64,000 nucleotides of DNA, taken from the NCBI GenBank assembly GCA_965247395.1, contig OZ252012.1, positions 1,054,001 to 1,118,000 of the forward strand, written 5' to 3'. A program made the translations under genes and the position numbers. Positions 18,241 to 27,900 of this stretch are shown piece after piece; position 1 is the first letter of the stretch; each line of letters begins with the position of its first letter. The notes under the pieces are model-generated. The model made no database searches, was not told the origin of the DNA, and saw only the letters and a list, made by a program, of their open reading frames with translations. Source of the stretch: CAYRJD01 sp965247395. GTDB lineage: Bacteria; Actinomycetota; Acidimicrobiia; Acidimicrobiales; Poriferisodalaceae.

Positions 18241-19174
18241 TTGATCCTCTGTTGTGTTCTTGTGCGCTTGATTTTTCTGTGTTTGGTGTCTGCGTGCTGT
18301 GTTTTTCTGTGCTTAGTTTTTGTGTGTTTGGTGTCTGCGCTGTCTCGTTAGCGGTTTCGTTAGCCCGATTGAGGTTGAGAGTAGCTAGCAGGTCTTCGTG
18401 CAACTCAAACCAGATCGTGTGATAGCTAGAAATTATCGGTTTGGTGAAATAGTCGAGCTCGCCTGCGGCTAGCCGATCGATGGCGGTGTCAAATCGTCGT
18501 CGATAGTTGCTGTATCGATCAAGGACTTCGCTGAGCAAGGTGAGTACGGCCGCAAGCTGATCGTTGAGTGCGGTTAAGCGCTCGAGCACGGTTGCGTCGT
18601 AGCTGGGGTCGGTGTGGTCGTTTAGTCGGCGCCCGGCCGGTGGTGCTGGCTCAGACGGTGCCTGCTGGGATGCGGCTGGCTCAGACGGTGCTTGTTGAGG
18701 CGTGGGTGGCTGAGACACAGTTTGTTTTACTGTGGCTGGCTGAGACACAGTTTGTTTTGCTGTGGCTGGCTGAGACACAGTTTGTTTTGAAGTGGTCGGC
18801 GGGTGCTCAGGGCGTTGGGGCTCGAGTAGCTGGCGCGTTGCTAGTTGATGCGCTGCTAGTAGATAGTCGGCGGGCACAATCTGCCAATCGGTGCACAGCT
18901 GCAACATGGTTGGGTTGAGTTGGCGAAACATTCGATAGGCGCTCTCAACTATTTGGCGCGTACCGGTCTCATCTAGCTCCGCTGCCAGCGCCTGCTCCCC
19001 CTCGTCGCGGCCGCTTGATGTGAGGATGTATTTCTCAATGCCGTCAACCGCGCGATACATGCACCGCTCGGCGCTAGTCAGCTGTGCCAGCAGCTGCTCG
19101 GTTTGGGTGATTGACAGGCCGTGGATCTCTGCGATGGTTGGTATCTCGCCGAGACCCTTTAGTCGCAGCGCCAA
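18227..19174 (-). CDS. Winged-helix-like regulatory protein with Gln/Pro/Thr repeat linker
   Basis: A 315-residue soluble protein. The N-terminal part (GLGEIPTIAEIHGLSITQTEQLL) looks like a winged helix-turn-helix, and a C-terminal helical part contains DHTDPSYDATVLERL and SYHTIWFELHEDLLATL. This combination recalls an actinobacterial group often annotated as MarR-like regulators; I give that with reservation. Between them lies a linker with three tandem KQTVSQPAT units and two APSEPA units. The only starts in frame are weak: TTG 19174, while the frame stays open upstream to a TAG at 19235 with no ATG or GTG. Residues such as HVTEPYLLVWL upstream look coding, so either a non-standard start or a lost start codon is possible. 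Confidence 0.55.
   Translation of the reverse strand: MALRLKGLGEIPTIAEIHGLSITQTEQLLAQLTSAERCMYRAVDGIEKYILTSSGRDEGEQALAAELDETGTRQIVESAYRMFRQLNPTMLQLCTDWQIVPADYLLAAHQLATRQLLEPQRPEHPPTTSKQTVSQPATAKQTVSQPATVKQTVSQPPTPQQAPSEPAASQQAPSEPAPPAGRRLNDHTDPSYDATVLERLTALNDQLAAVLTLLSEVLDRYSNYRRRFDTAIDRLAAGELDYFTKPIISSYHTIWFELHEDLLATLNLNRANETANETAQTPNTQKLSTEKHSTQTPNTEKSSAQEHNRGSNGTS
18711..18790. repeat. 30-bp tandem coding repeat
   Basis: The unit beginning tgagacacagtttgtttt is repeated at 18711, 18741 and 18771 with period 30 and encodes the KQTVSQPAT linker of the winged-helix-like protein. A related 33-bp repeat (ctggctcagacggtg) lies just before it. Confidence 0.85.
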
Positions 19175-19254
19175 CCAGACCAGCAGGTATGGCTCTGTTA
19201 CGTGAGCGGATTGCGACGGAATACGACGGACGGACTATGCCGAGGGCAAAGCCG

Positions 19255-20427
19255 CTAGCGCCTGGATGGGCGAGTTCCGAACGCGTTCTCTGCGTCCAAC
19301 TCCTCGGTCAACGCAAAAGAGTCAACTTCTTCAGCCGTGTCCACCCAATCTTCATACTGAATCACGCCTATCTCGCCGAACTTTTTGCGCAGCCAGCCAC
19401 TGCCAGCGTCCAACAAACCCAGCTTCTTCAGGTTTGGCACGATTTTCGTAAACAGCATGTGCTGAAACTCACGCCGGCCTGGGTCTTCAAACACTCGCGG
19501 CACTATCTGGGGAACGTCAGCTCCCATGCGCTCCCATACCTCTTGCTGCAAAAAGCGATCACGCATGCGCAGTGCCGCCTCAAAGGCAAACTCCTGGCGC
19601 TCCACAAGCTCCGGCTCACTCATGTCGGCATACGCCTCCCTCAGCGACAGCACGCCGAACGCCACGTGACGCGCCTCATCTGCCATCACATAACGCAGCA
19701 ACTGTTTCAGCAGCGGATCGTTCGTGCTTTGATACGTGAAGCCAAACGCCGCCAGCGCCAAGCCTTCCACCATGATCTGCATGCCTAGGTAGGTCATGTC
19801 CCAGCGGGAATCTTGCACGATGTCGTCCAGCAGCATCCGCAGATGAACGTTGATTGGGTACGTGCCGCTCAGCTTCATGTCCAGGTACTTTGAAAACACC
19901 TCGACATGGCGGGCCTCGTCTACCACCTGCGTAGCGGCGTAGTACTTGGCATCTATCCACGGCACGGTCTCAACAATTTTGGCGGTGCACACCAGCGCAC
20001 CCTGCTCGCCGTGCATGAACTGACTAAGGCCCCAGTTCTGCGATTCCATTGAGAACTTAACCCACTCCTGCTTGCCCCATTTGGCGACGCTGGTGCCGCT
20101 GAAATCAATCAGATTGTCCAGCCCGCCGTTGCGCGCATACTCCTCTTCGGCAGTTTTTTCTTGGTCAACGGGCGTGTCCCAGGGCAGGTCGGTTTCGCCG
20201 TTCCACTGGCCAGCCTTGGCCTTCTCATAGAGCTTGGCTAACTGCGGTCGAGCGCCCTTCTCGTAGTCCCATGTGTAAATGGCATCGGCGTTGTCTTCGA
20301 CGCTGTGGATCACCGAGTTTATGTCGCTGTTGCTCATCGACAGGATTTCGTTGAAGTCGTTGGGATCTTCGCGGTCAATTAGATCGTTGAGATCGGTCTC
20401 AGAACGACCAGTATCTGTAACGCTCAT
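19255..20427 (-). CDS. Ferritin-like diiron protein (R2/AurF-like)
   Basis: A 390-residue all-helical protein with a diiron ligand pattern: Glu141 in HGEQGALVC, E171-x2-H174 in VVDEARHVEVF, a Glu near 221 in MVEGLALAAF, and E251-x2-H254 in MADEARHVAFG. Two ExxH helices of this kind define ferritin-like oxidases and oxygenases such as the ribonucleotide-reductase R2-like and AurF-like groups. The function here could be an oxidation of a bound fatty or aromatic substrate, but that is inference. The N-terminal 100 residues are acidic and form an added region. The start ATG 20427 follows GGAG with good spacing. It lies downstream of the surface-protein array on the same strand. Confidence 0.8.
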   Translation of the reverse strand: MSVTDTGRSETDLNDLIDREDPNDFNEILSMSNSDINSVIHSVEDNADAIYTWDYEKGARPQLAKLYEKAKAGQWNGETDLPWDTPVDQEKTAEEEYARNGGLDNLIDFSGTSVAKWGKQEWVKFSMESQNWGLSQFMHGEQGALVCTAKIVETVPWIDAKYYAATQVVDEARHVEVFSKYLDMKLSGTYPINVHLRMLLDDIVQDSRWDMTYLGMQIMVEGLALAAFGFTYQSTNDPLLKQLLRYVMADEARHVAFGVLSLREAYADMSEPELVERQEFAFEAALRMRDRFLQQEVWERMGADVPQIVPRVFEDPGRREFQHMLFTKIVPNLKKLGLLDAGSGWLRKKFGEIGVIQYEDWVDTAEEVDSFALTEELDAENAFGTRPSRR

Positions 20428-20686
20428 GCTGGCTCCTTTTCAGCGGGTTCGCCCGCAGGCTAACCCACCAGTGTGCACATCTGCGTGCACATCTGCTTGC
20501 TTGCAAACTCTGTGGCACAGCGTAGACCAACATTGGGCAAACACCACAAACGGGCCATGAGCGAGCGATGAAATAAGTCGCCAGCTGGCGCTGGCAGCTA
20601 AACCGTCAAACCGAGACAGCTGCCGGAGACCAAGCAGCCAGCAGCTCAGTACGCCCGCAGGTACGTAATGAGAAAGACAGCGGTTC

Positions 20687-20974
20687 CTAAGCTAAGACGT
20701 TCACCCGCAGATACGCAAAGATAAAGGCAACGTACCCCATGAAAAGGCTAAATCCCCCCAAGACCAATCTCCAGTCCAAGGTCGTCGGGTTACTACTCCC
20801 AATTCCCCTATAGACGGCGGGGGTCGGGCTAGAGACTGGCCAGACGGCCAAGACGCCAGCGACGGCGAAGAGCCCAAAGATGGAAATGAAATCAAGCGCC
20901 TTGCCTGGTGTGGATCCAAGACCTATGAGCAGTAGGTAGGTGATACCTCCCCAGCTGATGACTAGTAAGTGCAC
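20687..20974 (-). CDS. Small three-helix membrane protein
   Basis: A 95-residue protein that I do not recognise. It has three clear hydrophobic segments (about residues 3-20, 28-47 and 69-92) joined by short loops; the loop SSPTPAVYRGIGSSN separates the last two. It starts at GTG 20974, three nucleotides after the stop of the coiled-coil gene at 20978, so the two are almost certainly translated from one message. None of the other coiled-coil copies is followed by this gene. The role is unknown; close linkage to a membrane-anchored coiled-coil protein suggests a partner in the envelope. Confidence 0.6.
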   Translation of the reverse strand: MHLLVISWGGITYLLLIGLGSTPGKALDFISIFGLFAVAGVLAVWPVSSPTPAVYRGIGSSNPTTLDWRLVLGGFSLFMGYVAFIFAYLRVNVLA

Positions 20975-20977
20975 AAG

Positions 20978-21250
20978 CTAAACAGCCGTCCCGCTGCGAA
21001 GTTCAGCGAACTCAATCTCCAACACCCGAACCCGATCATCAACACCCTTGGTAGCAGCCAACAGCTCAGTACGCATGTCTTTCATTTCAGTGCGCAGCTC
21101 GTTCATGTCTGCGCGCAACCCAGTGGCTAGAGCGTTCATGTCTGCGCGTAGAGCGTTGAGCGATCGCAGCGTAAACATAATGAGAAAACCAGCGATCGTT
21201 AAGAGAACAGCAAGTGCCGCCACGATCACGCTCCAATCCATGGTCCTCAT
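20978..21250 (-). CDS. Small membrane-anchored coiled-coil protein, copy 1
   Basis: A 90-residue protein, one of four related copies at the surface-protein locus. It begins MRTMDWSVI, has one membrane helix (about residues 6-25, ending FLIMF), then a charged helix of repeating MNALATGLRADMNELRTEM type with an 11-residue period, and ends VDDRVRVLEIEFAELRSGTAV. It should sit in the cytoplasmic membrane with a long coiled coil on one side. The longest frame opens at 21337, but ATG 21250 is better: it overlaps the stop of a 5-codon leader preceded by a good ribosome-binding site, an arrangement shared by three copies. A sigma70-like promoter lies at 21401-21428. Confidence 0.72.
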   Translation of the reverse strand: MRTMDWSVIVAALAVLLTIAGFLIMFTLRSLNALRADMNALATGLRADMNELRTEMKDMRTELLAATKGVDDRVRVLEIEFAELRSGTAV

Positions 21251-21264
21251 GTTACTACTCTCAT
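21247..21264 (-). CDS. Five-codon leader peptide before coiled-coil gene, copy 1
   Basis: ATG AGA GTA GTA ACA TGA (MRVVT), placed 6 nt after TAGGAG. Its stop shares ATGA with the start of the coiled-coil gene. The same leader is found at copies 3 and 4, with identical bases. Confidence 0.5.
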   Translation of the reverse strand: MRVVT

Positions 21265-21400
21265 CTAAATCTCCTAAGCGGCCGGTTGGCACCAGCCGTG
21301 TAGCACCAGCTATGGGGTGCCAGCCGTACGGCACCAAAGATGCGGCGCCAAAGGTGTGGCGCCAGCCGTGTAGGAAGCTCTGAGGGAAGTGACTAAGCCT

Positions 21401-21428
21401 GTTCTAGCACCCGGCATACCGAAGTCAA
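21401..21428 (-). promoter_or_regulatory. Sigma70-like promoter of coiled-coil gene, copy 1
   Basis: Minus strand: TTGACT, 16-nt spacer, TAGAAC. The same two hexamers and spacing stand before all four coiled-coil copies although the spacer bases differ. The leader start is about 137 nt downstream, and the stretch between contains short repeats of the ggtgccagc type. Confidence 0.65.
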
Positions 21429-21467
21429 GGCGAATTAACGGAAGGCGCTCTCGAGGCTGGGAAGCAG

Positions 21468-21505
21468 CGAACCCGCTCCTCCGGGTTGGGGGAGAAGCGG
21501 GTTCG
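21468..21505 (-). terminator. Hairpin after type A gene, copy 1
   Basis: CGAACCCGCT...AGCGGGTTCG forms a 10-bp stem about 50 nt after the stop of the surface gene at 21557. Equivalent hairpins follow the two other type A genes. There is no U-run, so it may act as an RNA stabiliser or a factor-dependent end. Confidence 0.5.
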
Positions 21506-21556
21506 TTGAACAGTTATTTTCTGGACGCTTAGTTTCGCGTCCCTAACTCCGTGCGC

Positions 21557-24172
21557 TTAGCCAGCTCGCAAACGTGCCGTCGACCCTTCTCCGGACGTGA
21601 CGAACGCGTCTGTGGCTTCGGTCTTATAAGAGGTAGCAACATTGGCTGGCAATGTGATTGAATCACCAGCTTTTGGTAGGTCAGTAAAGCTATATGACTT
21701 AAGGATGAAAGCGATCTGAGTGACCAGTTCGGTACGTGGGGGAGGCTCCCACAAACTCACATCGGTCGGATAGTTACTTTCAGAAGCATTCATATCCCTA
21801 AGCCTCGTGTAATCGAAGTTAGAGAGAATGTCGTTGTAAGTCAAAGTGACTGTGACTGTGCTCTGTCCGCCTCCTAGACGGCGGCGAGTCTTGGAGTTTG
21901 TATTGGGTTGTCCAATATCCTGCTCCCCTATCATCAGGTAGTGATTTTTCGTAGTAACACCAGCGAGATCAATGTTGATGTCCGAGTCTGGCTTAGCAAG
22001 TACGTCGCTAGTAACGGTGAAGTTAGCGGAAACAGCATCACTGTCCAGTAGTGCCGTGATTACGTTGAAGAGTTTCGCATCGTCATCAAAGAGAATCCTG
22101 ATGAGCTTACGGTTTTCGTAAACAACAACTGAAACTTCAGGTGCCCGATTGGTGGGAGGACTGCTGGGCACTTCTACCCACGCAACACTCCAAGCGTTAC
22201 CAAGAGCGCCTGCGGCACTACCAGTACTCTTCGCGTCAATAGTCAGTAAATTATCAGTAGTATTATCATGATAAATGACCCGCCAAGCCCACCTTGCATT
22301 AATATCGCGTCCTGTTCTAGGACTGATGGAAACAACGGGTGCGGTAACGGTTGCTCGGGTTACTTCTGGTTTGTCATTGTTTGCAGCAACTCGCGCAATG
22401 GTTGTTCGAGAAGCATTACCTGCGTTATCGGTGAAAGCTTCAGCTTTAACGGTGATTAGATCACCCTTAGCCAACACGGTTTTACCAGCTCCCGCAGTTG
22501 TTTCGCAGGTACCAGTAGAACCACTCTCACCGAACAGGCAGACCTTGAAGCTCTTGCTGCCTGCAGCTCCTATCACATTAACGGTATCTGCAGATAACGG
22601 TTTGCTATTGCGAGACACCGAATCGAGCGTGAGCGTCGCGTCGTCAGGATGATTAGTTTCGGTTACTTGTATTCGTAGTTCGTAACCGTTTTCTGGAGCG
22701 AAGATGGTTACACGTGGACGTAGTACGTCTGGCACTAATGCTGGAACGGTGTAAGAAGCGCTCTGTGCTTTGCGGTTGTCGCCGCCTATTCCGGTGATCT
22801 TTCCGCCAGCCATTGTGATTACGTCACCGGCAACAAACTTGTCACTGCCGTCTAAACGAATCTTCACATCGCGTGCCGACAACGTGAGACCATCTCCACT
22901 AATTAGCGGTTGCCCGTTGATTGTGTAGTACGCCTTATTAGTGGCACCACCTTCTTCACTCTTGTCCTGAACCCTTGAGGAGAATGCGATTGTTGCAGTG
23001 CTTGAACCGGCGGTAGCGCTGATTGTTGCGGTTATTGGTTCAGACGAGATAGCTGCAGCTACGACTGCGTCCATTACTGAGTCTGGTACAACAGCGGTGC
23101 CACCTATTGCTGTGAAACTAGCGTCAGTGAACCCACCTGATGAGTTCCTGGTTGGTAGAGCTTCTAGATAAGCCAGTGTTTCAGCTGGTACTCCGTCAGT
23201 AGCTACTAGTAGCACAGGCGTTACAGGTCCTTCAGAACCAGCAATAGCACCAATACCCAATAGAGGTGCGGCAGACACGCCATCAGCTGTTGCTTCACCA
23301 TTAATCACCGCATAGTTAGTAGCACTCAGTGTGAACTCAGCGTCACAACCAGCCAGAGCAGCACGTATCGCAAGCGCAGTCGCGTAACGATTCTCACCAG
23401 TAATAACAGTGACATCAGACACGCCAGCTGCGAGAATCTCATTGATCACAACAGCAGACACAGCATCAGAGCCACCAACCACAATCACACGCTCAATCTC
23501 AGCGTCCGTCAAAAACCCAGCAACCTCACTAGGCAACTCATCAGCCCTGGTTAACAGAACCGGTAACTCCATCGCGTAAGCCAAAGGACCCACCGCGATC
23601 ACATCAGAAGCAGACTCATCAACATTGACAACCACCGCTGAAATCTGATTCGTATCACAATACTCACCAAACGAACCCATCTCATCAGCAATCGCTGCAG
23701 ACGTCGCATAACGATCCGGACCAGCCAGACGCGTCACCACATCCACCGTGTCCAGTGCTAGCAAATCGTCTTCAACACGTTGGCTCACAACCTCAAGGCC
23801 ACCAATAATGAAAACCTCAGCAACAAACTGCTCAACAAGGAAGTCTTCAACAGCGCGAGACAAACGATTAGGAGTCGTCAACAACACCGGAGCACCCTTA
23901 CTCGCAGCCAAACCAGCCGCAGCAGCCGCATCAACAGCACTCTCACCAGACGCCAAAATCACAGAATCAATAAACCCACGAGCCTCCGCGTACGCCTCAG
24001 CCAACACCACCGACGTCGCATAACGATTCGCCCCAGCAAACTCGCGAACACCCTTAGCATCCAAACCACCCTCAGACGCCGTATTAGCAGCACCAACAGG
24101 CGAACCAGCCACCACCAACACCGACATACCCACCACCACAGCAGCCAACACAACCAAAAAACGACGCACCAT
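21557..24172 (-). CDS. CWB2-repeat surface protein, type A, copy 1
   Basis: A secreted protein of 871 residues. The start is ATG 24172, seven nucleotides after AGGAG; the longer frame (24244) adds residues with no ribosome-binding site. Residues 1-29 are a signal peptide (MVRRFLVVLAAVVVG, cut near SPVGA-AN). Three cell-wall-binding type 2 repeats follow, about residues 44-145, 148-255 and 256-365, marked by GANRYATS, GPDRYATS and GENRYATA. They should bind wall polymers noncovalently, as in clostridial S-layer proteins. The rest is beta-rich, with an AYYTINGQPLISGD module, a module with VSVVVYENRKLIRILF, and the end STARLRAG. There is no LPxTG or C-terminal helix. The first 397 residues are all but identical to copies 2 and 3. 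A G12 tract lies 97 nt upstream. Confidence 0.9.
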   Translation of the reverse strand: MVRRFLVVLAAVVVGMSVLVVAGSPVGAANTASEGGLDAKGVREFAGANRYATSVVLAEAYAEARGFIDSVILASGESAVDAAAAAGLAASKGAPVLLTTPNRLSRAVEDFLVEQFVAEVFIIGGLEVVSQRVEDDLLALDTVDVVTRLAGPDRYATSAAIADEMGSFGEYCDTNQISAVVVNVDESASDVIAVGPLAYAMELPVLLTRADELPSEVAGFLTDAEIERVIVVGGSDAVSAVVINEILAAGVSDVTVITGENRYATALAIRAALAGCDAEFTLSATNYAVINGEATADGVSAAPLLGIGAIAGSEGPVTPVLLVATDGVPAETLAYLEALPTRNSSGGFTDASFTAIGGTAVVPDSVMDAVVAAAISSEPITATISATAGSSTATIAFSSRVQDKSEEGGATNKAYYTINGQPLISGDGLTLSARDVKIRLDGSDKFVAGDVITMAGGKITGIGGDNRKAQSASYTVPALVPDVLRPRVTIFAPENGYELRIQVTETNHPDDATLTLDSVSRNSKPLSADTVNVIGAAGSKSFKVCLFGESGSTGTCETTAGAGKTVLAKGDLITVKAEAFTDNAGNASRTTIARVAANNDKPEVTRATVTAPVVSISPRTGRDINARWAWRVIYHDNTTDNLLTIDAKSTGSAAGALGNAWSVAWVEVPSSPPTNRAPEVSVVVYENRKLIRILFDDDAKLFNVITALLDSDAVSANFTVTSDVLAKPDSDINIDLAGVTTKNHYLMIGEQDIGQPNTNSKTRRRLGGGQSTVTVTLTYNDILSNFDYTRLRDMNASESNYPTDVSLWEPPPRTELVTQIAFILKSYSFTDLPKAGDSITLPANVATSYKTEATDAFVTSGEGSTARLRAG

Positions 24173-24269
24173 CAAAAAACTCCTAAACCAGAGAAACCCA
24201 GAAACCGCCCAAAGCGGCAGGCAGCAACGTAAGTCGGACCACACGCAAAGCCAGCCAGTAGGACAACTA

Positions 24270-24281
24270 CCCCCCCCCCCC
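24270..24281 (-). promoter_or_regulatory. Homopolymeric G12 tract upstream of type A copy 1
   Basis: Twelve uninterrupted G on the coding strand, 97 nt before ATG 24172, flanked on the coding strand by an imperfect GGTGTCACA-like box on its 5' side and TAGTT on its 3' side. It is one of four such tracts, all placed alike before surface-protein genes. This is a likely site of slipped-strand length change. Confidence 0.75.
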
Positions 24282-24492
24282 TTAGGTGTGACACCTCCCC
24301 GGGGCAGTGGACTCTTGGCGGAGTCGCCGAAGTGGCTCCATGTGGTGGTTCCCTCACACCGCCATTAGAGCAAGCGCTTCGCCGGAAGTAACGAGTGCTG
24401 ACACTGGCAGCTAAATCGTCAAGCCGAGACAACTAACGGAGAGCTAGGCAGCCAGACCGTGCGGGGGCTAAGTAGCTGGCATGGTGCTGGTG
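24282..24492. repeat. Gap with dispersed repeat, between type A copy 1 and coiled-coil copy 2
   Basis: No gene is seen. At 24406-24440 there is a copy of a dispersed element beginning ggcagctaaatcgtc and ending in agcta or acta acgg. Other copies are at about 20593-20628, 32146-32177, 32712-32745 and 42880-42932, always near coiled-coil or surface genes. Confidence 0.55.
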
Positions 24493-24642
24493 CTAAGCAG
24501 CAGTCCCGCTGCGAAGTTCGGCGAACTCAACTTCCAACACTCGGACCCGATCATCAACCACTCGGACCCGATCATCAACACTCTTTACCGCAGTCAGCAG
24601 CTCAGTACGCATGTCTCGCATTTCAGCGCGCATGTCTCTCAT
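24493..24642 (-). CDS. Truncated coiled-coil protein, copy 2 (no membrane helix)
   Basis: A 49-residue remnant of the coiled-coil family. It keeps the promoter (24808-24835), the ribosome-binding site AAGGAG and the ATG that begins the leader peptide in the other copies. That ATG now runs straight into the coiled coil (MRDMRAEMRDMRTELLTAV), so the leader, the membrane helix and much of the coil are missing. The join looks like a deletion between ATGAGAG in the leader and ATGAGAG inside the gene, the latter still present in copy 4. The segment VDDRVRV is duplicated, and the end ELRSGTAA matches the other copies. If expressed, it would be a soluble short coil; it may simply be decaying. Confidence 0.55.
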   Translation of the reverse strand: MRDMRAEMRDMRTELLTAVKSVDDRVRVVDDRVRVLEVEFAELRSGTAA

Positions 24643-24807
24643 CTAAATCTCCTTAACGACCGGTCAGCACCAGCCGGTTGGCACTAGCTATGGGGTGCCA
24701 GCCATCTGGCACCAGCTATGAGCTGCCAGCTGTGAGGCGCCAAGGGTGTGGCGCCAGTCGTGTGGGAAGCTCTGAGGGAAGTGACTTTGAGAGAAGTGAT
24801 TAAGCCT

Positions 24808-24835
24808 GTTCTAGCACCCGGTGCCACAAAGTCAA
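24808..24835 (-). promoter_or_regulatory. Sigma70-like promoter of coiled-coil gene, copy 2
   Basis: TTGACT, 16-nt spacer, TAGAAC on the minus strand, as in the other copies. Downstream at 24694-24713 is a perfect inverted repeat GGTGCCAG-CCAT-CTGGCACC in the presumed 5' leader of the RNA. Confidence 0.6.
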
Positions 24836-24903
24836 GGCGAATTATTGGAGGGGTGGTGAAGGCGGGGCCTTAGCAAAAGAAAAAGCGTTTTAGTTTGCGG
24901 GCT

Positions 24904-27900
24904 TTAGCCAGATCGCAAGGTTTTAGTATTTGGCAGGCTTGCGCCATACCGTGTGGTAGTCGAGTCAGCGTTTGTTGTCACATCATCAGTTGCAGTCACA
25001 TCATGGCGATAGTTCTTCGCAATCGAGTTCGCCAAAGTAAGCGTTTGCCCTCGCTTAGGTAGGGCGTCACTGGATGTAAGCGTGAGCACAATTCTTGAGC
25101 TCATATTGATGCCTCTAGTGTCACTACGGCACTCGGTGTCGGCGGGCCCTGCCGTAGTGGCTTGGTCAGCTGCTGCGAGGTTTCTGTCAAAAGCGCATAG
25201 CAGTGGGTTACTCGCATATGAATAAGGCTCAAGCGTTTCTTCACCTGTTGCTATATCACTAGCAGCCACGTTTCCACCTGGCTCGCCATGCTCGCGATAA
25301 TATCTCTCCGAGCTAACCGTGTAGGTTGAAACACTCACAAACGCACCGCTAGCCTGATCAACTATAAATGTTTGTGCGTCAAACGCTTCCAACACATCAT
25401 TGTAGTGCAGCGTAAGAGTTGCCTGGCTCACACCCCCAGCTAGCTTTTTGGTATTTTGGGTTGACCTTGCAGTTGAGTTATAAAGTACAACTGGACCAGT
25501 GATTTGTTCGAGAGCAGCAGGATTATTTGAAACAAGGTTACTGGAGTCCATATCCATAGTGAAGTTGCGGGTGAATTCTACATTAGCGTTTGCTGCTGTA
25601 AGGACATCAGCAAGCGTTGCGTCATCTTCAAACGTTATATCAATTATTGACCTCTCGTTTATAATGTTAACTGAGGCACTGGGATCAGTGTCAACATCAG
25701 CATTAGCACCTAGATTAGTCCAGTTCACTTTCCAGTCATTTCCGGCTGTCCCAGCCGCTATCCCATCTTTATTAGCAGTAATTGTCACAGTCAGATCGTT
25801 GCTTTCAATCCCAGCTGCTGACACAATTTTGAAGTTCACGCTAACACCACCATCCGGATCAGTTACTAGTCCTGAAGTAGGATCTCTCTCAATTGGAGTG
25901 TCGGGAGAGCTAGCAAAGTTGTTTCGTATAGCGTCATAGGCCTTCACATAAGTCAGACCGTTATCGTACGGAGGATAAAATTCTCCACCACCTAAGGGTG
26001 TAGGAATATAGACACCAAATGGATGCTTCGTGTGATCTTCTACTGCTTCTATAATATCTGCAAGAGTGTTGTCTGGCCTAGCTGCAATTTTGAGCTCATA
26101 AATAGGTTGCCCAATAGGGAAACTAGGATCACGGAAACCCAATTCGTACCCGCGGCAGTCATGAAGCATGTAAAGGATGATTACACCATTATCATGCTTT
26201 GTTACAATGTGGCCGGTGGTAGACATACGACTCACAACACCATTCACTGACACTTCCCTGTTAACAATAGCATCCGCATTTTCTTCTAGGAAGTCATATG
26301 ATCCTTCACCCACGCTATAAGCTAGCTGTTGTCGTCCATTTGCTATATCACGCCCATCGGGTCGGCAGATGTCAAGAGTGTCAGCAGTCCAATAGCCGAA
26401 GTGTGTGCTATCTTCGTGTAGGAACACGTGATACGGTTCACCGGTTCCACTCATTAATGGTTCAGAAGTTAGTCGTCGTCCCTGTGCTTCTACATAGGCG
26501 GGGTCTTCAACCGTCCAACTTACCGACGCATTTGTTACCACCGTTGGGTTAGATACAGATGCTGAAACAAGAGTGGGATGCTTCTCGTTTGAAGTAACCC
26601 TTGCACGCGTTGAGCGATTTGTATTACCCTGCACGTCCGCTACTGCTTCGGCCTCTACAGCAATAACATCACCCGTAGCTAGTGTTTGCGCAGCACCCAA
26701 ATCTGGTGTGGTTTTACAGGTGTCAACGAAACGATCATGCACATTTGCATTCACTGCAGAGTTGGTCGGTGATGTTGCAATGTATTCCTGATTTTGGACA
26801 CCGTTCAAGCAAACAATAGCTAGATCAGAAGCATGTCTACCCTGATAATAGATACCTGCAGTAGCGGGTAGAGCTACACCCTTCCAAGTAACTTCAGTAA
26901 CTTCAATCTTTTCATTGCTTCTATCATTTTTCTCATTAACCGTTATTGCAAACTCGTGCGCACCATCAGCAGCAGTAATTTGCACGCTTGGACGAAGCTT
27001 ATCCGGCACTGGTGTTACGACCGTAAACGTTGTAGCACCAACAAGTCTTTTATCCCCAGATGCAATAGCTCCAGATATCTTTCCACCAGCTATCGAAATT
27101 ACATCACCGGCCCTCAAAGGATCAGGCAGGGTAATCACCACAGAGCGAGCATCTTCATCTGAAACTCGAGCAACCATGTCGCCAGAAAACAATGGTCCGC
27201 CAGAAACAGTGTAAAACGCCCTATTCAAAGCACTGCTCGCATACCCGGCGGTACCGGCTGTTGCGAGTTCCACGTTTGAAGAAAACTTGATCTTCACCAC
27301 ACCCGGGTTGCTAGGAATTGCGGTAATAGTCGCCGTTAATGGTTTTGATGTGATTGCAGCGTTTATGGCTGCTTGCATTACTGCTTGCGACACTACCGCT
27401 GTGCCACCTATAGCAACAATGCTTTGATCTATTAGCTGCGAAGCCCTATTACGCAGAGGAATAGACGCTAGGTAGTCGCGTGTCTCCGCGGGTAGCTGAT
27501 CGGTTTGCACTAACAACACTGGAGTAACACCAGTACCACCACCCAGGCCTGAACCCAACAACGGTCCAGCAGCCACACCATCCGCAGCAGAATCACCATT
27601 TATTAACGCTGCCGGTGAAGAACTCACCGTAATAGTCGCACAATCCTCAAGCGCTTCAAGAATCGCTAACGCAGTGCCATAACGAGAATCCCCAGTAAGA
27701 CGAACAACGTTAGACACCCCAACAGCAGTCACATCAGCCACCACTGCCTCAGACACAGCAGTCTCGCCACCAACAATGACCACACGCTCAACCTCAGCGT
27801 CCACCAGGTAACCAGACACCACGTCAGGCAAAGCATTCGCTCGCGTAAGTAACACAGGTAGCTCCAGGGCGTAAGCCAAAGGCCCAACAGCGATCACATC

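Noticed and set aside
19111..19788. Plus-strand open frame of 225 codons
   Set aside because: It lies across the ferritin-like gene and the winged-helix-like gene on the other strand and has no recognisable protein features; shadow frame.
23780..24232. Ser/Thr/His/Arg-rich plus-strand frames repeated at each surface gene (also 45587-46165 and 48546-48998)
   Set aside because: They recur only because the surface genes are duplicated; composition is that of an antisense frame.
24270..24281. Poly-C runs as sequencing or assembly fillers
   Set aside because: They occur at four equivalent places with the same flanks and different lengths, which fits a biological element. Exact lengths may still be wrong by a base or two.
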